A DNA stretch of 64,000 nucleotides from Reticulitermes lucifugus (lineage: Eukaryota; Arthropoda; Insecta; Blattodea; Rhinotermitidae): NCBI GenBank assembly GCA_026260175.1, contig JAKCWW010000676.1:19124-83123 (forward strand), read 5' to 3'. The number at the start of each line of letters is the position of its first letter. The stretch's first letter is position 1. A program made the translations under genes and the position numbers. The notes under the pieces were generated by a model. The model did no database searches, had not been told where the DNA came from, and was given only the letters and a program-made list of their open reading frames with translations. This document shows positions 11,866 through 21,935 of the stretch, one piece after another.

Positions 11866-11989
11866 GAAGTTTGCATTACTTCCTGAAAGTAAGACACGTA
11901 TCACACCCACATTAAACAAACGGCAAAATTATCGCTTTGTATATCCTGAAATTCATGTGTCTAAATAATATAATGGATGATTAGAATTC
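11866..11989. other. Spacer
   Basis: Short spacer between two repeats; nothing seen. Confidence 0.4.
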
Positions 11990-12262
11990 AGGATTTAAAT
12001 AATACGATGCTGAAGAGAGTACGTATGCTACTCCATAACATTGGCACATATCTACCGAACTAAACGGCGTCACATTCCAGAATATCATAATCGTGATACA
12101 TGTCCTGAAACATTCACGGCAACTAAAACCAATAAAATCTCGTGCTGACAGCCGCGCGAGCTGCTTCAAGTAAATCGTTTCAGAGAAGGCTCTCTCTCGA
12201 TCGTCAGGGTTCTGATGTCTTGATACATAGCGTCGTCTCATAAAAAATAAAAAGCGACACAA
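11990..12262 (-). repeat. Family I dispersed repeat with a partial frame
   Basis: The 93-codon minus frame has an inner block with S-R-H-Q-N-P-D-D-R-E and L-A-R-L-S-A-R-D-F-I-G-F-S-C-R-E. It is followed by I-F-W-N-V-T-P-F-S-S-V-D-M. The second part matches the W-D-V-T-P-C-S-type block at 11345 and 35938. I read it as a decayed transposon-derived repeat; its class is unknown to me. Confidence 0.4.
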
Positions 12263-12389
12263 AAGTTTTCATTCTAATCCCCCACGAATTTCAGTTCTGT
12301 TAACTCATTTATTTCACTAAACAGTTTAAGTTCGGGAACATTTAAAATTACTTTTTTTTTATTTAAGGGTCCCGCAGCAGATATTATTG

Positions 12390-12605
12390 TACAACCCTGT
12401 GATGAAGATGATGAGATTTTTTCTGCTTTGCCATTTTAATGGAGCACCGGTGGAATGAAACTGACAGGGAAAAACCGAAGTACTCGGAGAAAAACCTGTC
12501 CCAGTGCCACTATGTTCACCACAAATCCCACATGGACCGACCCGGGCCTCCGCGGTGAGAGGCCGGCGACTGTCTGAGCCATGGTACAGCCTTCAAATTA
12601 CTTAG
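12390..12605 (-). repeat. SINE C copy, tRNA-derived
   Basis: Read on the minus strand it starts with a tRNA-like head (gccggcctctcaccgcgg, then a 'ggcccggg' box-B region, partly eroded). The body follows as 'gtggcactgggacagg' and 'ttctccgagtactt', and then 'tcattccaccggtgctcc'. The same order occurs on the plus strand at 13930. Heads of this kind carry an internal RNA polymerase III promoter. Confidence 0.65.
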
Positions 12606-12689
12606 TATTAGTACATGAAAATTTCAGTCTCATTATAATTCTGTTGCTGATTTTAATTTCGTGTAATTATCATAAAACTGTAATAGGCG

Positions 12690-13090
12690 CGTGGAGAAGA
12701 CCACATAATGAGGAGCTGTATGATCTGTACCCCTCACCAATGCTATTCGGGTGATCAAATCAAGAAGAATGAGATGGTCGGGGTATGTTGCACGTATGGG
12801 AGACAGGAGAGGTGGTGCATACACCTACAGGGGTTTGGTGGGGAAATCTCAGGGAAAGAGACCACTTGGAAGATCTAGGAGTAAATGGGAGGATAATATT
12901 AAAATGGATATTCAAGAAGTAGGATGAAATGGCATGGACTAAACTTATCTGGCTCAGGATAGGGACAGGTGGCGGGCGCTTGTAAATGCGGTAATTAACT
13001 TTCGGGTTTCATAAAATGCGGTGAATTTCTTTTCTAGCTAAGGACCTGTTAGCTTCTCAAGAAGAACTCTGCTCCACGGAGTTATGTTTT
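12690..13090 (+). pseudogene. LINE-D copy, best preserved ORF2 3' end and tail
   Basis: Allowing frameshifts, translation gives L-Y-x-x-Y-P-S-P, then [18 protein letters not shown]. Next come [14 protein letters not shown] and [13 protein letters not shown], and finally L-A-Q-D-R-D-R-W-R-A-L-V-N-A-V. The non-coding 3' tail runs to 'ctctgctccacggagttatg'. It is the C-terminal end of a non-LTR reverse-transcriptase polyprotein; the catalytic part is absent. This copy best shows the family consensus within the window. Confidence 0.8.
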
Positions 13091-13929
13091 ATCATAAAAT
13101 TGAGTTCTTTCCTACATTTACTTCCATCAAACTTCTCTGTAAGTCTGTAAGACTTACGCATTATTCTTCACAATATTTGTGCACTGTCACAACAAATTAG
13201 CATCAGCTTACGCAAGGACACGATTTATTCAACACATTAAGCTCTTCACAATTCACCGGACATTAATGATGTCATGTTCCAAGAGTGGTATATAAACTAC
13301 CAGATATTCGAAAGAAACTGGCCAGAAAATATTTACTTATATTTCGTAAATTTAAAAACTACTGCAGAACCAAAATGATTAAAAACCAAATAAAGTTTTA
13401 ATGAAGGAGTGATAAAGTACAATCGAAATTTCTGGATTGAATTATATCCCTGTTACCAAAACTGCTGTCGACATATAAAAATAGATAGGTGCAGAATTAA
13501 ACCATACAGTTATGTGAACAGTATTACTGTTTTTGTCTGTAAAGAAGTAAAATAAATATAATTACATATTACTGTACTATATTTACGAGTAAAGTAATTA
13601 TCCTGACGTAAGTCTCGGTGAAGATGCTCAGCGGATTTCTAAATGCATTTCCACCTTATGTTCTTGACGCAAAGGCAGGTGCTGAGTACAAAGATGCCGT
13701 TTGTTTCACTGAACTGTACAAGAAGGCTAGCAGATCAGCTTTTTAAGGCGACACACGCCCCCGCTCACGAGATTTTTAAATAAGATGAAATAAACAAGAT
13801 GCCCAAAACATGACTGCGTGTTCGACAATACAAAGCATTAGAAAATAAATCGGATTAGAAACTGGAAGAACGTCCATGCAAGAGCGTCACTTAATGTGCC
13901 ATGCGGCTTATTAACATCATGCTTAGTGC
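13091..13929. other. Unassigned AT-rich sequence
   Basis: No gene or repeat end is recognised. Confidence 0.45.
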
Positions 13930-14355
13930 CATGACTCAGGAGGTTACTCGCTGGCTTCTCACGCGGAGACCCGGGTTCGGTCCCAGGCCGATGTGTGTAG
14001 AGTTTTTTGTGGCTATTGTAGCAATGAGATAGGTGTTCCTCCGATTACTTTGGGTTTTCTATATCAGCATTTTTCCACCAGTGCTCCTCTTCGTATTTCA
14101 TTCACCTACCATCAGCGCTATGTAATCTCAGCAATTGAAGCAGTGTATTTCCATAAAGCAATTAAAACTTCAGCGGCCTTCCCCCGTATCAATGTCAAAA
14201 TTTAAGAAGTGAAGTCAGATTAGATTTCAAATCTCGGCTCGGAAACTGCCTATACTAAGTTGCTTGATTCCGTAAATTTCCTCAGTTCCGCTGACCAAAT
14301 ACCGGGATATCTCAGGCCTCAACCGCATTCCTCCACATTCTTCCCAGTCCATCAT
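13930..14355 (+). repeat. SINE C copy, plus strand, with longer 3' part
   Basis: A tRNA-like head is visible at 13940-13990: 'ctggcttctcacgcggag' followed by 'acccgggttcggtcccag', a good RNA polymerase III B box (GGTTCGGTCCC). The body continues as 'tccgattactttgggttt' and 'ccaccagtgctcctctt'. A further part (14220-14355, 'tcctcagttccgctgacc', 'caaccgcattcctccacat') may be the 3' half or a second element. Diverged, so probably old. Confidence 0.6.
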
Positions 14356-14810
14356 TCACCACCAATCCTCTCACTATTGAACGCTACGTATTTTGATGTA
14401 GGACTGCATTGTTATATAAGAATACATAATTAAATAGCTAAATAAGATGAGATATATTCCACTTCAGGGCTTTACTATGATCCAGAATCGCAATCAAGTA
14501 AATAAATTGGCTCTTAAAATGCTTTAATCACATTAGGTGAACGACTGTCCGTTTTATAAGACGTATTCTGCTCATTGGAGGTGGTCGTTTTGTTATGAAT
14601 ACCTAAAAAAGTGTCTCTACTGTCTACTTGCTGGTGAGTGAGTGTACGAACTGTATCTGGAATAAACACGACAGGTAATGTGCGTATAAACGTAACACTG
14701 AGGCGCATTCGCGTAACTATTTTTGCCTTGGAAAAGTAACTAAGTATTACATTTAATTAAAAGTTTTAGAAACCAACATACGCACTATATTCTCATAAGT
14801 AAGTTAATTG

Positions 14811-14853
14811 CCCCTACATATGTTTCGGCTTTTAACAAGCCATCCTCAGGGGG
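14811..14853 (-). ncRNA. Hammerhead-like ribozyme motif, left arm of the 14.75-kb element
   Basis: Minus strand, in order: CCCC (14853-14850), CTGAGGA (14849-14843), one extra T, GGCTT...AAGCC stem II, GAAA, CATATG (stem III with an AU-rich loop), T, A, GGGG (14814-14811). GGGG pairs with CCCC as stem I, and cleavage would follow the A. The extra T between the CTGAGGA core and stem II departs from the canonical hammerhead and may weaken or abolish activity. Confidence 0.5.
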
Positions 14854-15302
14854 TCAAAATTTTACATATGCTTTACATCTATTAGTTCAATTTTTAAAAA
14901 CCTTGTACATCCACATAGAACAAAATAAATTTTAATTCCCAATGGATTATGGTATTATTACTTCCAGCTGTCGAATTATGTAAAATCCAGGGGAATGTGT
15001 TATACTAATTTTCCATAAAAGGTTAAAAGTTTCTTTAAAAAATTAAATATCTATTGTTGTTTATAAAATTAATGGCAGTCTTGTTTTGTATACAGGTTTT
15101 CTCGAGTAGGTTGAAGTTACCCTGTATTATGTTGTTACGTGTCCTGCGTTGTGATCTGCACCGGCATGTTGCGTTGTCATTTCGACAGCTGGAAGTAATA
15201 ATACCATAATCCATTGGGAATTAAGATTTATTTGATTCTATATGGATGTACAAGTTGTTTAAAAATTGAACTAATAGACGTAAAGCATATGTATAACTTT
15301 GA

Positions 15303-15345
15303 CCCCCTGAGGATGGCTTGTTAAAAGCCGAAATCTATGTAGGGG
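15303..15345 (+). ncRNA. Hammerhead-like ribozyme motif, right arm of the 14.75-kb element
   Basis: CCCC (15303-15306), CTGAGGA (15307-15313), T, GGCTT (15315-15319) pairing AAGCC (15325-15329), GAAA (15330-15333), TCTATG T, then A341 and GGGG (15342-15345). Stem III has decayed compared with the left arm (TCTATG in place of CATATG, leaving one U-G pair). The extra T after the core is present here too. Confidence 0.45.
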
Positions 15346-15448
15346 CAATTGACTTACTTATGAGAATATAGTGCATATGTTGGTTTCTAAAACTTTTAAT
15401 TAGTTATCAAGATGCACGGTGAATGTAACGTGAAATTAAGTATTACAT

Positions 15449-15774
15449 ATTCTGACTGCGTGTGTGTAGCCTTAGTTACCCAGCATGCAATACGTATACG
15501 CCGTATTATATTGCCATATGTGGTCTGTCTGGCTATATCATATTTTTCCACATTATCTCATAAACGGAACGAGTTTCGGAAAAAAAGTTATTGAACATAA
15601 AATGCGTGTTTTGAGTTTCTCTACAACTTCTGTCTAAAACATTTCCCACTCTAAAAAGAAATGAGCGAGATATCATAAACGTACATAGATCTACATGTAA
15701 AGTACACGTTATTCTTGCAAGATTTTCATTAAACTTAAATTATCTCGATAGATTCTTGAAAAATATTGAAATAT
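15449..15774. other. Unassigned sequence
   Basis: Nothing identified between the palindromic element and the repeat motif that follows. Confidence 0.4.
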
Positions 15775-15850
15775 CAAATTTCACGAAAATCCGTCCAGTG
15801 GGAGCCGAGTTGTTCCATGCGGACGGACAGACAGACATGACGAAGCTTCT
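15775..15850 (+). repeat. Dispersed 'gaaaatccgtccag ... gacagacag' motif (family J)
   Basis: The pattern 'cacgaaaatccgtccagt' followed some 40 bases on by 'ggacggacagacagaca' is a widespread arthropod transposon-end pattern. Related strings on either strand lie at 28965-29065, 39575-39660, 59035-59115 and 61195-61290. I cannot assign the parent element. Confidence 0.4.
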
Positions 15851-16434
15851 AGTCGCTTTTCGCAATTTTGCGAACGCGCCTAGTAAAAACGAATGCCAAG
15901 GAGAGATTCAAAGCATCGCTGCACAGTGACTTGACTGATCCACTTTCCATCTCCCTGATTGTGTGCCCTTGTGAATGCTTGTTCCCCAGGCCAGTGGCCC
16001 GCAATGCCAGTCTGTCAACCTGCCCGCTGCATGCCCCCTGAAGCTTCAATAAAACAAGCTCCCCCCTTCCACTTCGGCTTGTCCACACTCTAAGCCACTT
16101 CTCTTTTCTTCCTGACCACAATTTAGTTCCATTAATATCGGCTTCTATCTCTCGACCATCAGAGCTGCAGGAATCTCCGCTCTGTCCAGATCCACAATCT
16201 CACATAGAAGCTGTGACAAAGTGACAGGGGTGACCATTCCCGCCACGTATGTTATAACCGTTGTACCTTCCTACAGAATTACAAATGAAGTCTTATCGGT
16301 AATGAAGGACAATTTATGGTTAAAGTATATCACATCTTCCTCAAACGGGTTTCTCTTTAAAATAACTTATTCTGTCGCTATTACTGACTATTGAATTAAA
16401 AGTAAGGCGTTGATGTGTCCTCCAAAATCATAAC
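15851..16434. other. Unassigned, somewhat GC-richer block
   Basis: The stretch 15.89-16.24 kb is richer in C on the plus strand than its surroundings and contains a 90-codon minus frame without known motif. No second copy is found in the window. Confidence 0.4.
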
Positions 16435-16518
16435 TTGCGTACCAATATTCGTGAAATTCGGCCAATTGGTTCAAACTTGCATACAAATGTTCGCGAAATT
16501 CGGCCATCTGGTTCAAAA
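16435..16518 (+). repeat. Two tandem 42-bp units
   Basis: The unit starting 'ttgcgtaccaatattcg' and containing 'gaaattcggccaattggttc' is repeated once, 42 bases later, with about eight differences. Because 42 is a multiple of three, a frame runs through both (N-I-R-E-I-R-P-I-G-S then N-V-R-E-I-R-P-S-G-S). The 'gaaattcggcc' core looks like the family J motif. Confidence 0.6.
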
Positions 16519-18892
16519 ACTGAAATAGGGCCACATACAGACAAACACAACGCGGTATTCTCAGTAGGTCTACGTTCTTTTTATATGAAGGGACGTATCA
16601 CAATGAATGACGTGCATCATGTGATGGTTTAATTTGACGTGGATAAACAGCAATTAGTGGGTACCATAAAGACAGGCTTTAATACAAAAAATGTTTCATT
16701 GTTGTTATTTACTGACACTTTTTCGGCTGCAGAATTTATAATTTTGAATAACGTACGCATGTAACCTACATCAGCATACAACTCCAAATGGTTTTGACGG
16801 TTCTGTATCACACTTCAGATTACTAGGTTTCTGGCCTTTGTCCATCGTCGTGTATCATAAGAAAGAACGACTTTTCGGAGAACGGAGTCCTCAGACGAAA
16901 GAATAATCAGGCACCCAGTCAGTTGAATTTTACAAAAGGAGCTATTTTCAATCACTGGACAGTATACGTCAGTTAATTATAGTTATATTTGCACCTAGGA
17001 TCAGGTTCTGTGAGCGGCAGATAAAAGAAAATATACAGTAAATTTTATAAAAAAAACTGTGTAAGTATTCACCAAGACCTAAACGTAACGAGAGTAGGAG
17101 GTCTCAAAATTAACAAACCCAAACCAAATGAAACAAGCCCATAACATAACCACATAGTTCATCCACAAGAAAGTAGCAATTAACACAACACGAATTACCC
17201 ACCTTCCACTACCGCCATCTACGGAATAAGAAAGAAGCACAAAAGAGAAATTGAGAGAGCCGTGAAGGACTTACTAGATCGTACAGGCCTTCCACACTAC
17301 TTACTGTGCTCCATGTATTTCAGGGGAATCCACATGAGCGAAATTTCCACGTGTTGTTTGGTTGAACAAATATACCACCTGCGCCGATTCCTTGTACTTT
17401 TTAGTTTCACGTCACAGAATAATGGCTTCATTCGAAACCATCTTCTTCGTAAGCACGGCGGGCAGTTCCGATTGACCTACGTGACCACGCTTTTAGACGA
17501 AATGCTACAGACGCAACGTGCTGTCTGTTGCAGATCCTTTCCAGTCTCTCATGAGCGAACTCCTGAGGATGTGTTTAGTTTTGAAGACTGTTCTAATGTT
17601 ATAACAACTGACGATACATTTCAAGTCCTTATAAATGCCCTTCACGAGGAGTAAAAATCATCCAAACAAGGGGCTTTGCCTATTTTTTCGACATGGAATA
17701 GTTGACTGAATCGATAAGCCGTTGAGGACACCCACAGAATTGAAGATCGCGTATAAGATAAACGTTTCATCTCACAAAATGTAAGGAAACGTTTCTATAA
17801 ATTTAGTACAAATGTCTTGTAGTCACAAGCAAAGGCCGTCTTTCTCGACCATGATTTCATTTTGTTCAGCACTGAGCAGCCAAAAAGAGGCAAATTTAAC
17901 TTCCTGGATACAACAGCAATAATTCTTCCCTCACGCAAACCAATGGGCCATTTTCTCAAAATATGTTCCCCTTAAAACCACAAAATTGCCAGCTGGATAC
18001 AAAAAAAAATCTGTAGAAACAGTGAACACAAAAAAATGTTTATAATATATCTGTAACACTGAACGATTTTTCTCCGTGTAACATGAAGCTGGTTGGTGGT
18101 GGGGGCTGTGTTGTGTAACCATCTCCCGCAGTGAGCGTTGCAATCATACGTCACATTGCAGTATGCACTCCGGGAGGCCGTGCTGACAAACACTGCTTCT
18201 CGCAAGTCAAGATGTCCAACCCATTGGAGACCGATAATGACGTCACAACCTAATGTCCACCATAACATAGAGTGAGGAATTCATTCGGTGTTGGAAGAAA
18301 GTATTGCACTGGAGAATGAAACCAAATTATGCTGACATCCCAAATGCAGGCATTCCGTAAGCCCTATGCGTTGTCTGTGTATGTTGCAGACACTAATGTG
18401 TTGCTGACAAAACTACCCCACGTTACCAATGCTGCGCTGCATGTACGCATATTACTTTCTTTGCATGTATGCTCTTGTATAGAAAACTTTTGCTGCAGAA
18501 GAGTCACTTATCGTAATAACCACACATGTTTTATCATGCAGACATTTGATTGTTTTATTTGCACAGGGGCCTTAAGATAAACACATAATCGGTTGTCGTG
18601 TCCGTTTGCCCCTCCGCGTGTATAATATCTCAAGCTACCAAAAGTATTTCACTAAGTTTGGAATTTGAGAATACACTAAATTGGACAATTCCATTTTGGT
18701 TCTTATTGGTCCTATAAACACCCAACTTATATCAATCACAGATCACACTACATCGACTTTGTAAAAGAGACTCATGATACCAGACATCTTTAAACAATAT
18801 AAAATACAGATGTGTACACCTCTAACTTTAAAAACATTTTCAACGCTTTGAAAATTTAAAAAATACAAGAGAAACTAAGGAGTCAGTTCTTC
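16519..18892. other. Unassigned sequence with a 130-codon orphan frame
   Basis: The plus frame at 17262-17654 (130 codons) is one of the longer ones in the window. It has no domain I recognise, no evident promoter and no splice context, and I treat it as non-coding. Apart from that I see no RNA gene or repeat. Confidence 0.4.
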
Positions 18893-19050
18893 TGGAACAT
18901 GACTCTGCGATATTAGGTAATCGGATACCGACGTTTCGAAGAAACGTAGTGTCTTTATCTTCGAAGGCCAACAGCTCCTAAAGGAAAGCAATGCTTTCGA
19001 AACGTCGGGATACCATTACCAGTGACACAGCGTCACATTCCAAAAGAAAG
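18893..19050. repeat. Fold-back family E, palindromic copy
   Basis: The left arm reads 'ttcttctggaacatgac' ... 'ggtaatcggataccgacgtt'. The right arm, on the minus strand, reads 'tcttttggaatgtgacgctg' ... 'ggtaatggtatcccgacgtt'. The arms meet around a short centre at about 18955-18995. Each contains the 'cgacgtttcgaa' block also seen at 9012 and 47601. No coding capacity. Confidence 0.65.
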
Positions 19051-19273
19051 GTTTTCTCAGCTACGCCGCTGTAAAAACGGAAAAAATCTAAAGAGATAAT
19101 AATGTATGAAGTCAGGCACTGTACTGCCTTAGAGTGGCGTGGATGCGAGTCTGCAGCCCAACGGAGCAGACTATTGACGTCTATTATCGACGTTTTTGAC
19201 ACTTATTTCTTCTTTGATTCTGTTGCCGGAGAAGAACTATATTCAGAGTATGGTTGTATAATTATAGATATTT
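19051..19273. other. Unassigned spacer
   Basis: A 74-codon minus frame covers part of it; no motif is recognised. Confidence 0.4.
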
Positions 19274-19538
19274 AAATAAGATATTGGTGGCAGGGCAGTC
19301 TATGGCGTAGTATATAGCCGCCTGCTTGCTGGGACCGCGGGTTCGAATACGCTGAGGGCACGAATATTCTTCTCTTGTGTTTGTTGTGTTGGTAGCGGCC
19401 TCTGTGACGAGCTGATCACTCGTTTAGAGGAGTCGTACCGGGTGTGTGTGTGTCTAATTGTGTGTGATCTAGAAACCTCAACAGTGAGGCGGCCTATGCC
19501 GGAGTTGGGCTGTTGCGTCACAGAAAAAATAAGATATT
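19274..19538 (+). repeat. SINE A, full-length copy with 12-bp target-site duplication
   Basis: The 12-mer aaataagatatt flanks the element at 19274-19285 and 19527-19538, giving a 241-bp insert. The 5' part is tRNA-derived: an A-box-like 'tggcgtagtatatagc' and a B box GGTTCGAATAC at 19340-19350. The body has 'ctctgtgacgagctgat' and 'gaggagtcgtaccgggtgtg', and the end has 'cctatgccggagttgggctg' with a short A-rich tail. Other copies are at 27536 (minus), 56501 (plus) and 40540 (minus, head only). SINEs of this type are copied by a LINE's machinery; this copy encodes no protein. Confidence 0.85.
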
Positions 19539-19689
19539 AGACGAAAATACATACTCGTCTTGATTGTATCAGTAAGGTCAATTATGAAATAGTTTCACTG
19601 AAAGTATAGCGAAAGCTAAAGCGAGTCAATGCACCAACTTCACTGAAGATTTAAGTATTACGTCACCTCAGCGTAAATATGTATCTGTA

Positions 19690-20205
19690 CATTACCGCAT
19701 CTAAGTTCAATCAATCCGTACATTGCATTCGAGTTTCTCTCTTGTGGGTTTTGCCAAATAAATCTCAAACCAATATGGGCTAGTTCCTGCCATAAGTTTT
19801 TGGATCAACTTGCAAATTTCGTTTTGTCTATTTGCAATTCGTAAACATTCCTCACAATTTTATCATACGCCATCTGCCTACCCCTATACAAATATTTCAT
19901 TGCCAATCATACTACCCTCCCGCTCTTTCTGTCTCTACCAAACTCCAATTCAGCGGTTCCATTCGCAGCATGCGTAGGTATCTCCAAAACTTTCTTACAA
20001 AGTCTCCTCTGGATCCAATCGATTACCAACCCTCCTCTAGCCCATATATATTCGCCCCATACAAAAATATCGACTCGCATATCATCTCAAAAACATTCTA
20101 CACAACACCAACTTTCATAACCGGTGTTACGGCTAAGCATTCATCAATTGCTCTCAAAGTCCGGTTACCCTTCGCTGTACGTGATGCTGTGGTAAAACCT
20201 TTCTG
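19690..20205 (-). pseudogene. Non-LTR retrotransposon ORF2 remnant, post-RT region (LINE-K)
   Basis: Minus-strand translation, crossing frameshifts, gives A-I-D-E-C-L-A-V-T-P, N-V-F-E-M-I-C-E-S and L-Y-G-A-N-I-Y-G-L-E-E-G-W. Then follow R-R-L-C-K-K-V-L-E-I-P-T-H-A-A-N-G-T-A-E-L-E-F-G-R-D (here split by stops), L-A-M-K-Y-L and W-Q-E-L-A-H-I-G-L-R-F-I-W-Q-N-P. The L-Y-G-x-x-I-W/Y-G and K-V-L-x-I-P blocks are typical of the thumb region after the palm of insect LINE reverse transcriptases. The piece is degenerate and lacks the catalytic motif. The 172-codon plus-strand frame over it is its antisense shadow. Confidence 0.65.
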
Positions 20206-20214
20206 TTTATACAG

Positions 20215-20550
20215 ATCACAGGCTAGGACAATAAACGAAAACGACAGAAGACGGACTGTAGCTGCTGAAAAATATTTTGTGAGTGAAGCTGTAATTACTG
20301 TCGGAGATCATAAGAAGAGACTAAGATATTATGGAGAAATTACTGATTAATAACATCACGGAGTAGTTTTTAGACTACAAAAGTAATTGAGGAGAGCGTG
20401 TGGACAGGTCGAAATAAAGTCATGCCCCAAAGCGGGTTTGGTGCACAAGAAAATGGGATGTTGGAAGACCTATAAAAACTATTTACTAAGAGATTTTAAT
20501 GTGGATGAAACAAGGCAATGAGCTTGATCCTTGAATTTAATGACGAATAA
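20215..20550 (+). pseudogene. Second LINE C-terminal remnant (LINE-L), opposite orientation
   Basis: One frame reads D-R-R-R-T-V-A-A-E-K-Y-F-V, then D-H-K-K-R-L-R-Y-Y-G-E-I. It is followed across stops by C-P-K-A-G and by G-C-W-K-T-Y ... R-D-F-N-V-D-E. This fits the 'R-L-x-A-A-E-M-K-F-x-R ... D-x-x-R-N ... I ... P-K-x-x-x-x-x-x-G-x-R' ending that I know from LINE polyproteins. It points away from LINE-K, with about 10 bases between them. Non-functional. Confidence 0.5.
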
Positions 20551-21880
20551 AGTAACATGGGTCGGTTGTATGTCCAATCATCTTACTAGCTTAACTTGCG
20601 TCTTGTCCAGTGACTGCGATCGCAAGACGACAGGAGGTTTGGTTACGCTCGTAATCCTAGCAAGTTAAGACAGATCCATACGTGTGCACAGACAGCCCGT
20701 CGCTCACATGATGTCGTGTGGGTGGCAGCGGGCATTTTCTTGGTCCTCAGTGCCATGTAGTCTCACATCAAAGCATAAAGTGTACCACTGAAAATTATGA
20801 TCCTGGAAAGTTTATTTTTCTCCACTGAGTGCCCCCCTGCGGGGTGTGGCTGCTTACATAAACCTCAACCATAAACAAAACCACGCGACCAAGCCAAGTG
20901 AAGGGCATACAATACACGTGAAAGCTCAACATTTAAGTGAAGTTATATTTCTATTATATCCCTAGGAAATTGGATTAGACAGGTACATGGCGAGTTATAA
21001 TTGCTAACAGGCAGGCATAAAAACTTCACATCGTGTGCGCAATGAATATTCCATACTTCGAGCTTGTTCATTAACAACTACACAAATTCATGAGAGCAAG
21101 GGTAACAAATATTAAAAATGAAAATAATTCTTGTGTGTAAACAAGCAGGCTTCAGATTTCTGGATGGAAATTATTACCACTAGCATTAAGATGCCACTGT
21201 ACGTTTGGTTGCGATTATAAGTTAGACGACGACGAGGCATTGCCCTTTGTCGGGATTCTTTACCTGAAATTGGCTAGAACAGACGACGTTTTTTGCCCAC
21301 ACTCCTATAGAAAGACCATTAACAGCTTCCTGAGTAAATGCCTCAAACGTATATGAAAGGTTATTTTACGTGTGCTAATAATGTTAACCAAAAAATGTAC
21401 AATTTCAATGCCAATGTGCCATTCCTCGTTCGAACCCCGTACTCTTCATTTCTAAATGTTTGGAACATAGACAATACAGACACGTCCGTCCCTGAATTTG
21501 TTTTACTCAAGCGGAATAAATATCAGGTTATAAACATGAAACCACTGACTGACTTCACCACTCAATACTCGTAAGAACAACAATATGAAGCAGGAGCAGA
21601 AGATATAACTGCACGAGAATGTTCAGATTTCCACTAACCACAAACGAAGATGTTCACCATGCAAGTTGTTATTTTCACGTCGGTTTCGTTTATCATGTCT
21701 CCGTTATAGCGATACAGGATGCAAAATAGTCAACAATACAGCAAAAACGTAACATCAAGTGAGTGTAGCAGCTTTCTACCGACAAGAATATTAACTGTGG
21801 AGAACTTTACCTCCATGATACTGCACACAAAAATAAATTTCAGTTTCACATAAAGTGATATTTATTGTTCTCATACTCAC
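20551..21880. other. Unassigned sequence
   Basis: A C/G-rich string at 20833-20846 ('cccccctgcggggtg') stands out, but no gene, RNA or repeat is recognised. Confidence 0.4.
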
Positions 21881-21935
21881 CGACTGAAGACGTTCCCTTC
21901 GTTCCGGTTAATCGGCCACCGAGGTTGGTTCCATT
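21881..21935 (-). CDS. Candidate 55-nt internal exon, minus strand, unknown gene
   Basis: On the minus strand an acceptor 'tattttattttccacag' precedes base 21935 and a consensus donor, gtgagtatg, follows base 21881. The interior is clearly more GC-rich than the flanks. Two frames are open: one reads N-G-T-N-L-G-G-R-L-T-G-T-K-G-T-S-S-V, the other W-N-Q-P-R-W-P-I-N-R-N-E-G-N-V-F-S. I recognise neither. The 55 nt shift phase by one. This is the best exon-like signal in the window but remains unproven. Confidence 0.35.

Larger units (their letters stand above)
14741..15448. mobile_element. Palindromic non-autonomous element with two hammerhead-like motifs and a 12-bp target-site duplication
   Basis: The 12-mer taagtattacat occurs at 14741-14752 and again at 15437-15448, which bounds an element of 684 bp. 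Left arm 14756-14975 and right arm 15181-15400 are inverted copies of each other with few mismatches. The spacer of 205 bp (14976-15180) is AT-rich and non-coding. After the right arm comes a 36-base tail containing 'atgcacggtgaa', also present at the same place in the 52.5-kb element. Each arm holds a hammerhead-like fold (separate entries). No protein is encoded. Variable target duplications and hammerhead motifs are known for Penelope-like retroelements, so a non-autonomous relative is my favoured reading; a fold-back MITE is the alternative. Confidence 0.75.

Noticed and set aside
17262-17654. 130-codon plus-strand frame
   Set aside because: No motif, no splice signals at its ends and no flanking support.
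19832-20350. 172-codon plus-strand open frame
   Set aside because: Its left half is the antisense of LINE-K and its right half is the start of LINE-L, so it is a composite artefact rather than a gene.
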